From the NCBI GenBank assembly GCA_006503535.1, contig QYRS01000004.1, positions 186,001 to 250,000 on the forward strand: 64,000 nucleotides of DNA. The letters run 5' to 3'. The position numbers and the translations under genes were made by a program. Source of the stretch: Arthrinium phaeospermum. Lineage: Eukaryota > Ascomycota > Sordariomycetes > Amphisphaeriales > Apiosporaceae. The notes beneath the pieces are model-generated. The model searched no databases and was not told where the DNA came from. It saw only the letters and a program-made list of their open reading frames with translations. This document shows positions 1-10,196 of this stretch, in pieces. Position 1 is the stretch's first letter. Each line of letters opens with the position of its first letter.

Positions 1-454
1 CCGATCTTGGACCTGTCCAGTGCGGCGGGCCAGACGCTTGCAGCAATGACTAACAAACACGGGGATTTCGCTATCGCAGTGTCGCGAACATGCGGCTTAG
101 GATCCACGCTAGCCTCCAAACATCGGACCGAAAAAGCAAAAGCACCCGTTTCGTTCCTATCCGTGCTGAGCGGGAGAGTTTCCTTTGGACCCCAGCCACG
201 TCGCTTGCTGCCTCAGGCGAGTCAGGGCCCGGCGTTCAGATGAACCTTGGTCCCGGGGTCTGGGGAAAAGGGCGGAAGCAAAGGCCGCGGAAGGAAATAG
301 AAACCTTTGCTCCTTTATCACCTAATGCTCCACCCTCCTTACGCTACATCACTCCGCTTTCCCAGCCCCTTTCCTGTTTCCCCACTACTGCCATATCTCT
401 CTTTACGTTCGAGGAACCATACCGTTCAGGAGGGGCGAGAAAGAAGAAACCACC
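1..454. other. Upstream region of the 7TM gene, no gene seen
   Basis: No open frame here looks like a real protein. The last 150 bases are rich in pyrimidine tracts, as expected for a fungal 5' leader and promoter. Confidence 0.5.
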
Positions 455-499
455 ATGAAGCCCGCGGAGCATCCGCCCCCACGCCTGCCCCTGCAATGA
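455..499 (+). promoter_or_regulatory. Upstream ORF overlapping the main start codon
   Basis: An ATG at 455 in good context (ACCACCATGA) opens a 14-codon frame. It ends in TGA at 497-499, overlapping the ATG of the membrane-protein gene at 496-498 in a four-base ATGA. The overlap is directly visible. A repressive or re-initiation role for the downstream gene is inference. Confidence 0.5.
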
Positions 500-1873
500 C
501 CATTGCTGAGAAGAACGACCACCACCAGTACGTGAACGCCACCGAGTTCCAGGCACGCGGCTTCCTCATCCCGCCATGGTACCAGGACGAGCAGCCCAAC
601 GAGCTGGGCCTCCGGATCGTCTGGCTCGTGGCCGGCCTCACCATCCCGCTCGCCGGCTTCACCTGCATCAAGGCCATCAAGCACTCGTGGAGCAGCTACA
701 AGTCCAAGCACCTCTGCAACCCCTACATCCTCATGGTCTGGGCCGTGTGGACCACCAGCGTCGGCATCAGCATCGCCTCTTTTTTGTTCTTGACGGGGAT
801 TGCGCCGCCTAGGTAAGGGACCAAATGGCATGCCGATCGGGAACCGGACAGTTGCTGACGTGGCTTGTCTATTGTCGTAGCTTTTGGACCTTCCTCGCCA
901 TCCGTATGTTGCCTGTCTACCCCAGATGGTGACCAAACACTACTAACCAACCATCCCGACGTGGCGCAGTGCTGTTCTGGCTCATACAGATGCAGTGCAT
1001 CCTCCAGATCGTGGCGAACCGGGTCTCGGTGCTCATGGCCTCGCAGCGGGAGGCGCGCCACGTCAAGCTGGGCATCCTGCTCATCATGACCTTCCTGACC
1101 TTCTCGGTCGCCTGCACGTGGATGCCGGCCCGGCTGCAGATCTCGCCCTACATCATCCGCGTCAACGACATCTGGGACCGCGCCAGCAAGGCCCTCTTCC
1201 TCTGCACCGACCTCTCGCTCAACATCTTCTTCCTCAAGACCGTCTCGCACAAGCTCATCTCGGCCGGGCTGACCAAGTACAAGATCCTGTTCCGGTACAA
1301 CGCCTGCATGGTCTGCATCTCGATGCTGATTGATGTCCGTGATCCTAATAACCCCGTGGAGTCACTCGGCCCGGTAATGGCTAACCCGTCCCATGCAGGC
1401 TTCTTATATCGGTGTCATGTCGCTCCAGTCGCCCGTCACGTGAGTTTGGCCATGCACATTCCTCTTTCACCTGTCATTTGAAGTCGCAATTCTAACCCCT
1501 GCCGGCCACCACCAGGTACTTCCAGTTCAACCCCCTCGTCCTTCTCTGGAAGCTCTACATCGAGCTCAACCTGGCCGAGCTCATCGCCAAAGTGGTGCAC
1601 GCCTCGACGCCCAACGAAGCGTCCCGGACCTTTGAGCGGCAGTGGGGCAGCCGGATCGAGACCTTCATCTCGGCGGGCGGGCACGTCCCGATCGCCGCGA
1701 CCGACGCCGACTCCGAAAAGGGCGTCGTCGTGGTCGAGTCCTCGTCGTCGCGGGAGAGCCCCTGCCCGCCGCCCGAGAAGGGCATCATGAAGACGGTGGA
1801 GCTGCAGGTCCTGATCCAAAAGCGGACGCACGACATGGTGGGCGATGTGGAGGACGGGCCGGCGTTCATGTGA
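496..1873 (+). CDS. Seven-helix fungal integral membrane protein
   Basis: Exons are read as 496-812, 881-903, 970-1334, 1399-1439 and 1516-1873, giving 367 residues with all phases consistent. Seven hydrophobic segments can be picked out: around LRIVWLVAGLTIPLAGF, ILMVWAVWTTSVGISIASF, the FWTFLAI-LLFWLIQMQC junction, LGILLIMTFLTFSVAC, LNIFFLKTV, the MVCISMLID-ASYIGVMSL junction, and YFQFNPLVLLWKLYI. A short cytoplasmic-looking tail rich in Ser, Glu and Pro follows. The layout resembles fungal Pth11-like or rhodopsin-like receptors without a CFEM domain, but no diagnostic motif assigns a family. The third donor (GTCCGT at 1335) is unusual but is the only nearby one that keeps the frame. The ATG at 496 is chosen because the upstream ATG at 455 closes immediately. 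Ligand and role are unknown. Confidence 0.75.
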
Positions 1874-2688
1874 CGAGAAGAAAGAAGAATATGGGGCTGT
1901 GGCTCCGGATATTATACGGGACGGGCTGTCACTTTGTTGAGCAAAAGTGATGTTAATGTGGAAGAGTAATTGAAGTTAATTGGATATGACGGCCTGAAGA
2001 CGAATGCATGCTCCTGTGTCTATGTGCATCTCGTGGATGTGGCCATGGGCGAGATTGACAAAATTGACTCGCCACCGTTTATTCCATTGATCTGTCCTAA
2101 GATGAGTCCTCGGAGAAATCGGAGTTATCATCCTGGCCTGTCGAGATTCACATGATCTATCATCCCTTACGTGGTACTATCATCTTGCGGATATTATCCG
2201 GCCATATGTTAGAATGCCGACCGCATGATAGTGCCGACGTTGGGATAGTGGCATCGGCCCGTATTCAAGAGACAAGATTTGGAAATCTGATGCTCACTCC
2301 AAACCAGGCCTCGGGGTGAAACGAAGCAACCATGGCTTGGGAATTTTCCTAACACACATCGATTGCCCCCGCCGGCAGTCATTGCGACTCGAGTGCTCCT
2401 CGGCAGACCCCCACTCTGGTCAGGGGCCATATTAGCCGGACAGCCCCCTGGCACGCAAGGCAGTTGATAGCAAACATGTCAATCTAGGATCCAATTTACG
2501 ACCCCCTCGGCTCTGATAGCCCCTCCAATAGATATATCGCGTCTATCATATTACTTTATCCCTTATCTTTCACCCTTCTATACCACGGACCAGTCCTGAT
2601 CTCAAAGCTGACGGTCATCCATCCTATTTAGACATTGCGAGTTACAGCTTACGATAATTGTATATCTCGGGCTTTTCAGCAGTTCACG
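1874..2688. other. Intergenic, no gene seen
   Basis: This 815-base spacer holds the 3' flank of the 7TM gene and the promoter of the DUF1996 gene. Only short chance frames are present. Confidence 0.5.
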
Positions 2689-4098
2689 ATGCGACCAGCG
2701 GCCATCTCGCTGTTTGCCCTCGTCGGGCCATCCCATGCCGGCCTGATCCGCATGGGATGCTCGCAACTCAACATCCAACGCATCGACCCGCTGGTGGCGC
2801 CGGGAATGGCCCCATCGTCGCACATGCACCAGCTCATCGGAGGTGTAGGTATCCTGGGCCCCAAACCAGAGTTCATGTCTTCGAATCGTACTTGAACCCG
2901 CTAAAAACGTGTCACAGGACTCGCTGAACATCACCATGGACCCCGCCCGCCATGACCTCCCGTCCTTGTCGACATGCACCTCCTGCCAGGCGGCGGACGA
3001 CTTCTCCAACTACTGGACCGCGGTGCTCTACTTTAAGGCCCGCAACGGGACCTACCACCGGGTCTCGCAGTTGGCGCCCCAGGGCTTCGAGGGCCAGAAT
3101 GGGGGCATGACGGTGTACTACATGACGGGTCAGCTGGCCGACACGAACCAAACCAACACCATCAAGGCCACTGCATTCAAGCCGGTAAGTAGATTCTGGG
3201 GCGGCCGCAAATCTCCACGCGGAATTTCGACTGGCTGATAGATGAATGGCCAGGGGTTCCGCATGTTCGTGGGAGATATCAACGCCAGGACGTTACAACA
3301 GGCCCTACCGTACCGCCAGCTCACCTACACCTGTCTCCAGGACATGTCCACCCGGTGGCCCGAGACCAAGGAGTTCCCCAAGAAGCCCTGCCCGGCCGGC
3401 ATCATGGCCAACGTCCGGTTTCCCACGTAAGTCTTCGGTCTCGCTCAGTGTATCAGTACTGACATATATGCAGTTGTTGGGACAACGTCAATCTGGACTC
3501 GCCCAACCACATGGACCACGTCTCGTACCCCGCGAGCGGCACCTTCGAGTCGCAGGGGCCGTGCCCATCATCGCACCCCGTGCGGCTGCCGCAACTGATG
3601 TACGAGGTCATCTTCGACACGAAGCCGTTCAACGACCCGGCCGACTGGCCCGAGGACGAGTCGCAGCCGTTCTTGTGGAGCTTCAGCGACACGTGAGTTC
3701 TTTTCCGTGGAATATGTATACCTACTTTACCATTCTTGCCCAAGTCTGCCAAGGAGCGAAAAGCACATCAATGTATCCGCATCCCAGGTGAATTGACTGT
3801 TGACGCACCATGCAGGACGGGCTTCGGCACGCACGGCGACTACGTCTTCGGGTGGAAGGGCGACGCGCTGCAGAAGATCGTCGACGAGCCGTGTTACGTC
3901 AACTGCGAGACGATGAGGACGCAGAGCATCGAGCAGATGAACGCTTGCACCTTGAAGCCGCAGGTGGTCGAGGACATTGATGGCTGTAAGTTTGGGCTGC
4001 CCCGCGCGAACCCCAGCTCTCCTCTCACAATTGATTGACATCTTCGTACAGGGGTCAAAGAAATTCCAGGCCAGAACATGGATATGCAAAACTCATGA
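2689..4098 (+). CDS. Secreted DUF1996 domain protein
   Basis: Six exons (2689-2844, 2918-3184, 3254-3426, 3474-3692, 3816-3985, 4052-4098) give 343 residues. The first 17 residues (MRPAAISLFALVGPSHA) form a signal peptide. The mature protein shows the usual DUF1996 landmarks in order: the HMHQLIGGDSLN stretch, a CTSC pair, a Trp/Tyr-rich YWTAVLYFKA segment, a GFRMFVGD strand, CWDNVNLDSPNHMDHVSYP, and late paired cysteines (CYVNC). DUF1996 proteins are common in filamentous fungi, often secreted or wall-associated; their biochemical role is unknown. The third exon has two in-frame acceptors (exon starting at 3242 or 3254). The second is preferred because it joins KP directly to GFRM, as family members do. 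The ATG at 2689 directly precedes the signal peptide. Confidence 0.88.
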
Positions 4099-4551
4099 GA
4101 TTGCGATTGAGACAGAGTCATGCGGGATGGTTTGAGGAGCTGCAGTCCATCGTGGTGGAAGGCAAACTCGGGGTTGGGGGAGGGAGGAACGGTCAATTGT
4201 TGTTAAGGGGCTTCGTTGAATGCGACCGTGGGGCATTGCATCGAACCCCGGCTTGGGGTTGGGATGATACCTGCGCTGCAGCGCACGCACATAGTTTGTA
4301 ATCAGTGATAATTAGAGGGAGAAAGATAATTCCTGATGTCCTACTCCTTAATCATGTGTGCTTCACCGTCTTTCTGCCACCACCGCCTCTTCTGTCGGGG
4401 TTACCAAAGTACCTACCTCCTAAGCTTGTCTCACAGCGAAGCAAAAGCTATGGCTCCCCCTCACGCACCATACCAAGCGATCCACAAAACACAGCTGCCA
4501 TCCAGCAACGTCGTCGCCCACCGGATTTGGAAGACATTGAAGGGAGAAAAT
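4099..4551. other. Intergenic, no gene seen
   Basis: The spacer between the DUF1996 stop and the tRNA-Ser terminator contains no supported coding sequence. Confidence 0.5.
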
Positions 4552-4559
4552 AAAAAAAA
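4552..4559 (-). terminator. RNA polymerase III terminator of tRNA-Ser
   Basis: A run of eight A on the plus strand is T8 on the minus strand. It lies six bases past the 3' end of the tRNA, the normal stop signal for RNA polymerase III. Confidence 0.75.
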
Positions 4560-4564
4560 GAAAT

Positions 4565-4666
4565 CGACGCGAGCAGGATTCGAACCTGCGCTCCCGAAGG
4601 AAATAGATACCTAGAATCAATGACTCAATTCTAGTCTATCGCATTAGACCACTCTGCCATCGCGCC
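4565..4666 (-). tRNA. tRNA-Ser (anticodon AGA) with intron
   Basis: Read on the minus strand, the ends pair as an acceptor stem (GGCGCGA with TCGCGTC) with discriminator G, as in serine tRNAs. The T arm is GCAGG-TTCGAAT-CCTGC, and a long variable arm marks a class II tRNA. The anticodon stem ATAGA/TCTAT closes a loop reading C-T-AGA-A-A once a 20-nt intron (4609-4628) is removed. That intron sits one base 3' of the anticodon, the standard eukaryotic position. Its TTCTAG pairs with CTAGAA of the anticodon region, as expected for a tRNA endonuclease substrate. It decodes UCU and, through inosine, other UCN serine codons. Confidence 0.93.
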
Positions 4667-5219
4667 CTGTTATCTTGTCAATACTGTGTATAGAGATTTG
4701 TTTCATTATTTGATTATATATTACTCACCACAGCACCAAGCCAAATTTTCGGTAAACATCGATCTCCTCCCTTATAATAGCGATACCTGTCCGTACCATA
4801 GCCTCGCTGTATCCCTGGTTAGCAAAAAACAGGTTGTTGCTCTCATTGAGCGCGGGATCAATGTATCTAGATCCATGCGATTGAAGGTCGAGCGGTGTGC
4901 AAGTACAGCTCTCCCATCATTCAATTTGGAGCCCCTAGTGGTTGGTGAAGTTACTGCCCTCCATGGCAAGCCAACAATACTAACCGCAACAAAACACACA
5001 GGCTATAGTCACAAAACGCATCTGCAAGCAAAGACTTGGGCTGTGGTGAACAGTATTGATTCTCGAAATTCTACCTATCGCGCAGGATTATTCGGATCAG
5101 ACCCACCCGCGACCGTCTGATCTGAGCACTGTCACACGTCTGCTTGATGTCTTCCTGGTGCTCCCATCGAAATGCACCGCGAATATCAATCGCCGCTTCT
5201 CGACCAGCTCCTTCGTCTC
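4667..5219. other. Intergenic, no gene seen
   Basis: Spacer between the tRNA 5' end and the 3' end of the small secreted protein gene. A 144-codon open frame at 4686-5120 (plus) shows no recognisable features and is not supported. Confidence 0.45.
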
Positions 5220-5689
5220 TTATAGCAGATAGCAACTGATTGAGTTCGACTCGTTCCACGGGGAATCAACGGCGTTGTAGGTGCCGGCCGTCCAGGTCTT
5301 CTCCCCCGAGGTGTCGCAGCCGCTGTTCCTAGACAGGGGCAATCGAGGTCAGCAGGACTTTCGACCATGTTGGTGAAGAGGAAGGAGAATGGGGTCAAGT
5401 TACTCACAAGTACGTGCTGCACTCGAAACCGTCAAAGACGTCGATGGATGCGGTGGCGGAAAGGGTTTCGACTGAGGAGAAAGTGTCCCTGTTAGTAACA
5501 AAACAGAGATTTCCTCCAGTGGGTATTCGGCTACTTACCACAGACCTTTAGCTGGGAATCGTCGAGGTTGAAGCAGGGACCCTCCAGGTTCTCGGAATCG
5601 CAGTACTGGACCATCTGTCTGCCACTGGGCACGTAGTCGGCCGTGGCGATGCCCGCGAGAACGGAGGCGATGAACAGTGCGGTCTTCAT
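5220..5689 (-). CDS. Small secreted cysteine-rich protein A
   Basis: Three exons on the minus strand (5689-5539, 5471-5408, 5328-5220) give 107 residues. The first 17 or so (MKTALFIASVLAGIATA) form a signal peptide. The mature part is about 90 residues with six cysteines and an internal FDGFECSTY segment. It is homologous to the divergent neighbour at 6387: the cysteine pattern (YCD, GxC, a third Cys at the intron, FDGFxC, then two more), the AGTY segment and both intron positions with phases (1, then 2) agree. I do not recognise a named family. Size, secretion and cysteine content suggest an effector-like or surface-active role, which is inference. Confidence 0.82.
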
Positions 5690-6386
5690 GATGACGGGTA
5701 TGGACGTCGGTGGGTGGTTCGTTGGGTGTGTTTGGTATCGGGTGTGTCTAGGGGAGGTCTCGGAGCCAGTTGGTTGGATGGTTGTGCTGGTGAAAGAGGA
5801 AGCATTGGGAGGTCAAGGATTGATGTGGACGACGCATATATAGGCCCCAGATGAAGGCGAATACAGGAGGATGTTGAATACAGCAGGGTGTTGAATACAC
5901 CAGGACGTCGATGATGTTGAAAATCCACTGTCTTGAATTTGATATCGCACATAGATATGGATCATGGCGGGTGTCAGCATTCACTGCAAAAGCGCTGGCT
6001 ACGGGTAGTTGACAATTTTGAATGTGGACTGTTAAGTGCCCAACATCTCCTCGAAATCTTGCCGCTGGAACATGCATTAGGACCAGCCTGTATGACGCCT
6101 ATACAGACATTTGCTTGATGATATGTGATGCAATAGTCGGGAATCATTTAAGGGGATGAGCACACACAGTGATGTACTGTGATCGCGGTGTGTGCAGGCG
6201 GGGGAGCAAGCATTCAATTTCTTTATATTCACGCATCACACTGAAGTATATAAATGGCTTACAACTCGAATGGACAACTACCAACCCAACACCAACAACT
6301 TCCACATTGCTTCAGACACTACGATTTTCTCGATCCCAATACCGAACATCCCCACCCCCACAAGAAACATCCTTTACTGTCTCATC
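5690..6386. promoter_or_regulatory. Divergent promoter of the small secreted pair
   Basis: This 697-base region separates two homologous genes reading away from each other. A TATA-type element (CGCATATATAGG) lies near 5834-5843 for the minus-strand gene, about 145 bases before its ATG. A second (GTATATAAATGG) lies near 6245-6254 for the plus-strand gene, about 135 bases before its ATG. Strong TATA boxes are uncommon in fungal housekeeping genes and suggest tightly regulated expression. Confidence 0.6.
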
Positions 6387-6961
6387 ATGAAGGTCTTGTC
6401 CATCGCCCTCTCTCTTCTCGCGACGTCCGCCGCCGCCAGCCCCATCAACGTGGTTTCCGATGCCACTTCCACGAACCCAACTGTGGATTCCACTAAGTGG
6501 TATACCGGAAAATACTGCGATGCTCCCAACATGGGGGGCGAATGCATGAACATGACCTGGTGGGACGACATGGAACCTGATTGCGGTAAGCAAAAGGAGC
6601 AATACCCCAGAAGCCCCCTCGCCTTATGCCATGGGCCGAGACTCCGGGCCAAATGTGAGAGCAACTGGGGCTGATCTGGTCGATTTCGTTTAGGGCAACT
6701 GTTTGAGATCAGCGAGTCCATGCAGATCTTCGATGGATTCCGGTGCACCCTGTACACCAAGCCTATGTGAGTTTCGACCCCATGCCAATTCGCCCATTAT
6801 CGTCCCCAAGACACCCTTTGATATACTGACGCTCTCGTTGTTTCTGCAGGGATGGTGCATGCGAAGGCGAAACGAAGGACTACGATGCTGGCACCTACGA
6901 GGGCAGCGGCGACCCCTTTCTCGCTGCTGGAAGAGCATACGACTGCCAGTTTGCCCAGTAG
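6387..6961 (+). CDS. Small secreted cysteine-rich protein B
   Basis: Exons 6387-6585, 6694-6766 and 6850-6961 give 127 residues. MKVLSIALSLLATSAAA is a signal peptide. The mature protein keeps six cysteines aligned with protein A: YCDAPN, GEC, PDC, FDGFRC, GAC and a final YDC. It differs by a longer N-terminal spacer and a Trp/Met-rich insert (MTWWDDMEPD). Intron 1 falls directly after the third cysteine in phase 1 and intron 2 is phase 2, exactly as in the paralogue, so the pair arose by inverted duplication of an intron-containing gene. Function is unknown. Confidence 0.82.
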
Positions 6962-7325
6962 AGGTTGGCTGCAGGTAAAAGCACCTCTCCTTGTTGCCGA
7001 TCTCTGGTAAATGGCACTGGCTAGCATCGTCTATTCTCGGTATGTCAGTCAGACAGCGTAGATGGCGAACTGTGTGGCCGTGGGCCAGATACGAGATATT
7101 ACCAAGTAGCAGTGCGTGAAGACAAACGCGCCGGCATTGAATTGCACTCTGTGTGCTATCGTAATAATTCTACCAATGTTCCGCTTGAGCCCCCGTTACG
7201 ATCAGTCGTGCTGCCCCCGATTCGCGATTCTGCCGTCAAATACCAAATGCATTTAGAAACTACCAAGGGTAGACACATGATTCTTAGTCAACAGATCTTT
7301 AAGTTGTATAAGATGAAAGCAGTCA
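6962..7325. other. Intergenic, no gene seen
   Basis: Flank between the small secreted gene and the MITE. No coding signal seen. Confidence 0.45.
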
Positions 7326-7327
7326 TA

Positions 7328-7509
7328 TCCCCTTGATGGCGAGAACGCTGCTTTCCGTACAGTACTTCCCTTGGATAATTGATAGGCCAGTTTATCCAAT
7401 CGGGTATTCCATTCAACGGAATAAACGTTATGCCAATAGCACCAATTGATCCCTGGTATGTACAGTACAGCATAATCTGGTGGGAGCCGCGTTCTCGCCA
7501 TCAAGGGGA
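7328..7509. mobile_element. MITE with 21-bp terminal inverted repeats and TA duplication
   Basis: The ends are perfect 21-bp inverted repeats (7328-7348, TCCCCTTGATGGCGAGAACGC, and its complement at 7489-7509, differing at no base). Both sides are flanked by TA (7326-7327 and 7510-7511), the target duplication of Tc1/mariner-type transposases. The 182-bp body has no open frame and its halves are imperfectly complementary further in (shared GTACAGTAC-like and GGATxAATTG-like blocks), so it could fold as a long hairpin. This is a non-autonomous element needing a transposase in trans. Confidence 0.85.
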
Positions 7510-7511
7510 TA

Positions 7512-7793
7512 TGTGTGTCCGTGCCTCCGCATGGGCCCTCAGTCCTCTTGAGGGTCTTCCTGCGCAAATCCTTGTCGGGTTCACACCGAGTGGCATCGCC
7601 AACCACACTCTGCTATCAAACTGCATCTGCTGCCACAGACCTGGCCCGGCCTGGTGGTCTGTCGTCTCCAACACCATATCCGGGTATGGTATCGCCTGGA
7701 TGCCATGAGAGAGCTCAGATGTACGCCGGTGTCTTCGGTTTTCCCCGAAGTTGAGCGTCAAGGGCCTTTTCAACTCAGTGAACCCAGCCTCAT
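7512..7793. other. Spacer between MITE and protease gene
   Basis: Includes the 3' flank of the minus-strand protease. No gene seen. Confidence 0.4.
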
Positions 7794-8639
7794 TTACAAT
7801 TCCCATGGTCTTCCCTGTCCCCTTGCAGGGAGAGATAGGCCCGGCCAGTCCGCATACATCAAAATGAGACGTTGCTCGTCGCCGGGGGAGAACCGCGCCC
7901 CGGGGCGGATCGGCTCAGTGAGACCATGCGCGTCTCCGACCTCGACGGCGTAGTGCATGACGGAGTCCGGGTCGTACGGCATCGACACGGGACACGGGTG
8001 CTTGGCGAAGTAATAGTCCCATACTTCTCTGTCGTCACACCCATAGCGGATTTTGAGTTCTTTCGCATTCCACTGCAGTCGGCAATCCGGGTGTTGATGC
8101 TGATGATGGAGGCCCAGCGCGTGCCCGAACTCGTGCAGGATGGCGCGCCGCTTCCGGGCCGCGTCGCAGAAGCAGTGCAGGTTCAAGGCCATGGTCGGCT
8201 CGGTGTCCCAGGAGTCGTGCCCCAGGCCCAGGTGGCTCCACGAGATGCCCGAGCGGAGGAACTGGATCCGGACCACCGAGCGGCCGTCGCGGTAGCCGTC
8301 GGGAATGAAGGCGAACCGGACCGGGATGGGGAGCGTGTTGACGTGCTCCCACACGACGCTCTTCACGAGCTCTTGCTCTTCCTTGCTGCCGTTCAGGAAG
8401 CGGACGCGGACGAACTCGAGCACGCGAACGGCTGGTGGTGGTGGGTCGGATCCCGCGGGGGGTTTTTCTGGGCGAGTAGTCGTTTCATGCGTTCCTTGCG
8501 ACGGTTGGTCGTCGGTATTAGCACTGGGTTTACTTTTACGTGCCGAAAACCCCCAACTCAGAAGCACCAAAGAGATGGGTATCAAAGCAAAAGCACTCGC
8601 CAGGACTGTTTTGGCTCCCGGCTTGCCCAGCTTGCCCAT
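7794..8639 (-). CDS. Membrane-anchored metzincin-like zinc protease
   Basis: From the ATG at 8639 the single-exon frame encodes 281 residues; it stays open upstream to 8846. A hydrophobic helix (residues 11-29, around VLASAFALIPISLVLLSW) suggests a type II membrane anchor or signal anchor. A Pro-rich linker follows, then the catalytic domain. The zinc-binding consensus HExxHxxGxxH is complete (H169, E170, H173, G176, H179, reading HEFGHALGLHH). A downstream SVMHY at 226-230 is the Met-turn of metzincins, in the form typical of astacins. The start at 8639 is chosen because it directly precedes the membrane helix. It is the only member of the local three-copy set with both an intact frame and an intact motif. 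Substrate is unknown; extracellular or lumenal proteolysis is inferred. Confidence 0.8.
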   Translation of the reverse strand: MGKLGKPGAKTVLASAFALIPISLVLLSWGFSARKSKPSANTDDQPSQGTHETTTRPEKPPAGSDPPPPAVRVLEFVRVRFLNGSKEEQELVKSVVWEHVNTLPIPVRFAFIPDGYRDGRSVVRIQFLRSGISWSHLGLGHDSWDTEPTMALNLHCFCDAARKRRAILHEFGHALGLHHQHQHPDCRLQWNAKELKIRYGCDDREVWDYYFAKHPCPVSMPYDPDSVMHYAVEVGDAHGLTEPIRPGARFSPGDEQRLILMYADWPGLSLPARGQGRPWEL

Positions 8640-9265
8640 TGTGTCAGCGAGGATTGTGATTATCCCGACTGTTGCCGTCGTCTCGGGGTGCTTTCTTGCT
8701 GTACGGATTCCTTCCGCGCAAACGACAAAATGGGTTGTGGATTGGCGCAATCCAGCTTCTGGTGAGAGAATGAGGATACCGGGGGCGAAGATGGAGTTGC
8801 CGGGTATTTGAATTCTGTTGAAGTAGGCGGAAGGGGGCTGTTGCAATACGGTGAACCTTGCGATGCCCTATGGGAGACAACATCACAGTTCGAACAGATG
8901 GGACAGGACGCCAGTGATAATGCATCGTTCGTGAAAAAGATCAGGAAGGAAATTGTCTGCGTGGACCGGAGAGAACATCTGCTCGTTGCTGGATACAACT
9001 GAACTTTAAACTGCAGCACCGATATTTGGAGCGGTTTCCGCACCAAATCGACGCTCGAGGGAAGGGATGTCCAACACACACCAAAAGCAGAATTAACGTT
9101 CAAATGCTTTTCGACGAGCCAGATTTCAACCAACGTTTATTGATTCGGGTTTTGTCTATTCCAGTGTGCGGTTGAAGTATAAGCTACCAAAGCAACGCAC
9201 CCACAGCTTTTCAGTCGGTTCACCTTCCCCCGAAATATTCCAAGATGGCAGTCTGCTTCTCGCAG
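8640..9265. other. Spacer between protease copies
   Basis: Contains the promoter of the intact protease. No separate gene seen. Confidence 0.4.
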
Positions 9266-10196
9266 TTAAAGGCCACGCGGTAGAGGCTTTACCTCGAGGC
9301 CAATCATAAGCCCCTGCCCCGCAGTCACGACTGGCGTGCCAGGATACTTTGCTCGAAGCTGCTCTTTGTCTCCCTCGGAGTAGAGGTGGTTCATGGGGAT
9401 GTTCGCCGCAAGGTTGTGTGTGTGGCGGGCTTGCACGTCGTAGTGCATGACCGACTTTCGGTCGTACGGTATGGACCGAAGAATCTTGTCTTTGCAAGTA
9501 ATGGATTGCCGGACAGTCCGTTCATCGAAGTGGCATCTCAGCCGGTCCACGTCCCAGACGATGCCCGAGTCTGGATGCTGGTGCTGGTGCCGGAGGCCGA
9601 GCGCGTGCCCGAATTCGTGCAGGATTGTATGTTGGTTCCGGTCCTTGTCGCTGTCGAGTCTCAGCACAGGATTCCCATAAACCCTGCTTGCTCCAGGAAT
9701 GGCCCGAGTCAATGAAGCTGATGCGAATGGTGGAGGGTCCCTGGTAATCACGGTCCATGAATTCGAAGCGGATGGCCATCTCGAGCGCGTGGACGTGCTT
9801 TTCAACGACCCTCTTCACACGCGCGTGTTGCCAACCCTTGCCATTCAGGAAGCGCACTTTCAAGTAGACCCGCAAGCGAGGCTGCGTTTGGTTTATACTT
9901 TGTGCTTGCAATTCAAGTGTCTTGCGGTCATCCGCCTGCGAGTGGAGCTCCCGCAGGCGAGGCTGCGTTTGGTTTTTACTTTGTGCTTCCAGTGCGAGTG
10001 TCTTGCGGTCATCCGCCCGCGAGTGGAGATCCAGCAGTGTAAAAACCACCTTCAACACCACGAACAACGCGAGGACAACCGCGAATACTATCACGAGGAT
10101 CCCGAAGGCTCGCCGGGCGACAATCCGGATCAGGTGCCACTCCGCGGGATTGTTGCAGTCCGCTGTCCCGTTGGCGTATACTTTGCTTGCGCACAT
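9266..10196 (-). pseudogene. Frameshifted metzincin-like protease
   Basis: This is a second copy of the neighbouring protease. The N-terminal part, from a possible ATG at 10196, has a transmembrane helix (around FGILVIVFAVVLALFVVL) and a 27-residue segment repeated in tandem. It then has the family's VRFLNGKGW strand and runs to about 9680. There the reading frame shifts: the HEFGHALGLRHQ zinc motif and the SVMHY Met-turn lie in a different frame that ends at 9266. The stretch between the two frames is shorter than in the relatives by about ten codons, and no GT-AG pair could serve as an intron. A deletion with frameshift is the simplest reading; a sequencing error is the alternative. Confidence 0.72.
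9877..10038. repeat. Two tandem 81-bp copies
   Basis: Block CGAGGCTGCGTTTGGTTT starts at 9877 and again at 9958, 81 bases apart. The copies are nearly identical, so each adds 27 residues (around ADDRKTLxLxAQSxNQTQP) to the protease frame. Period divisible by three, so the duplication was frame-neutral. Confidence 0.85.
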
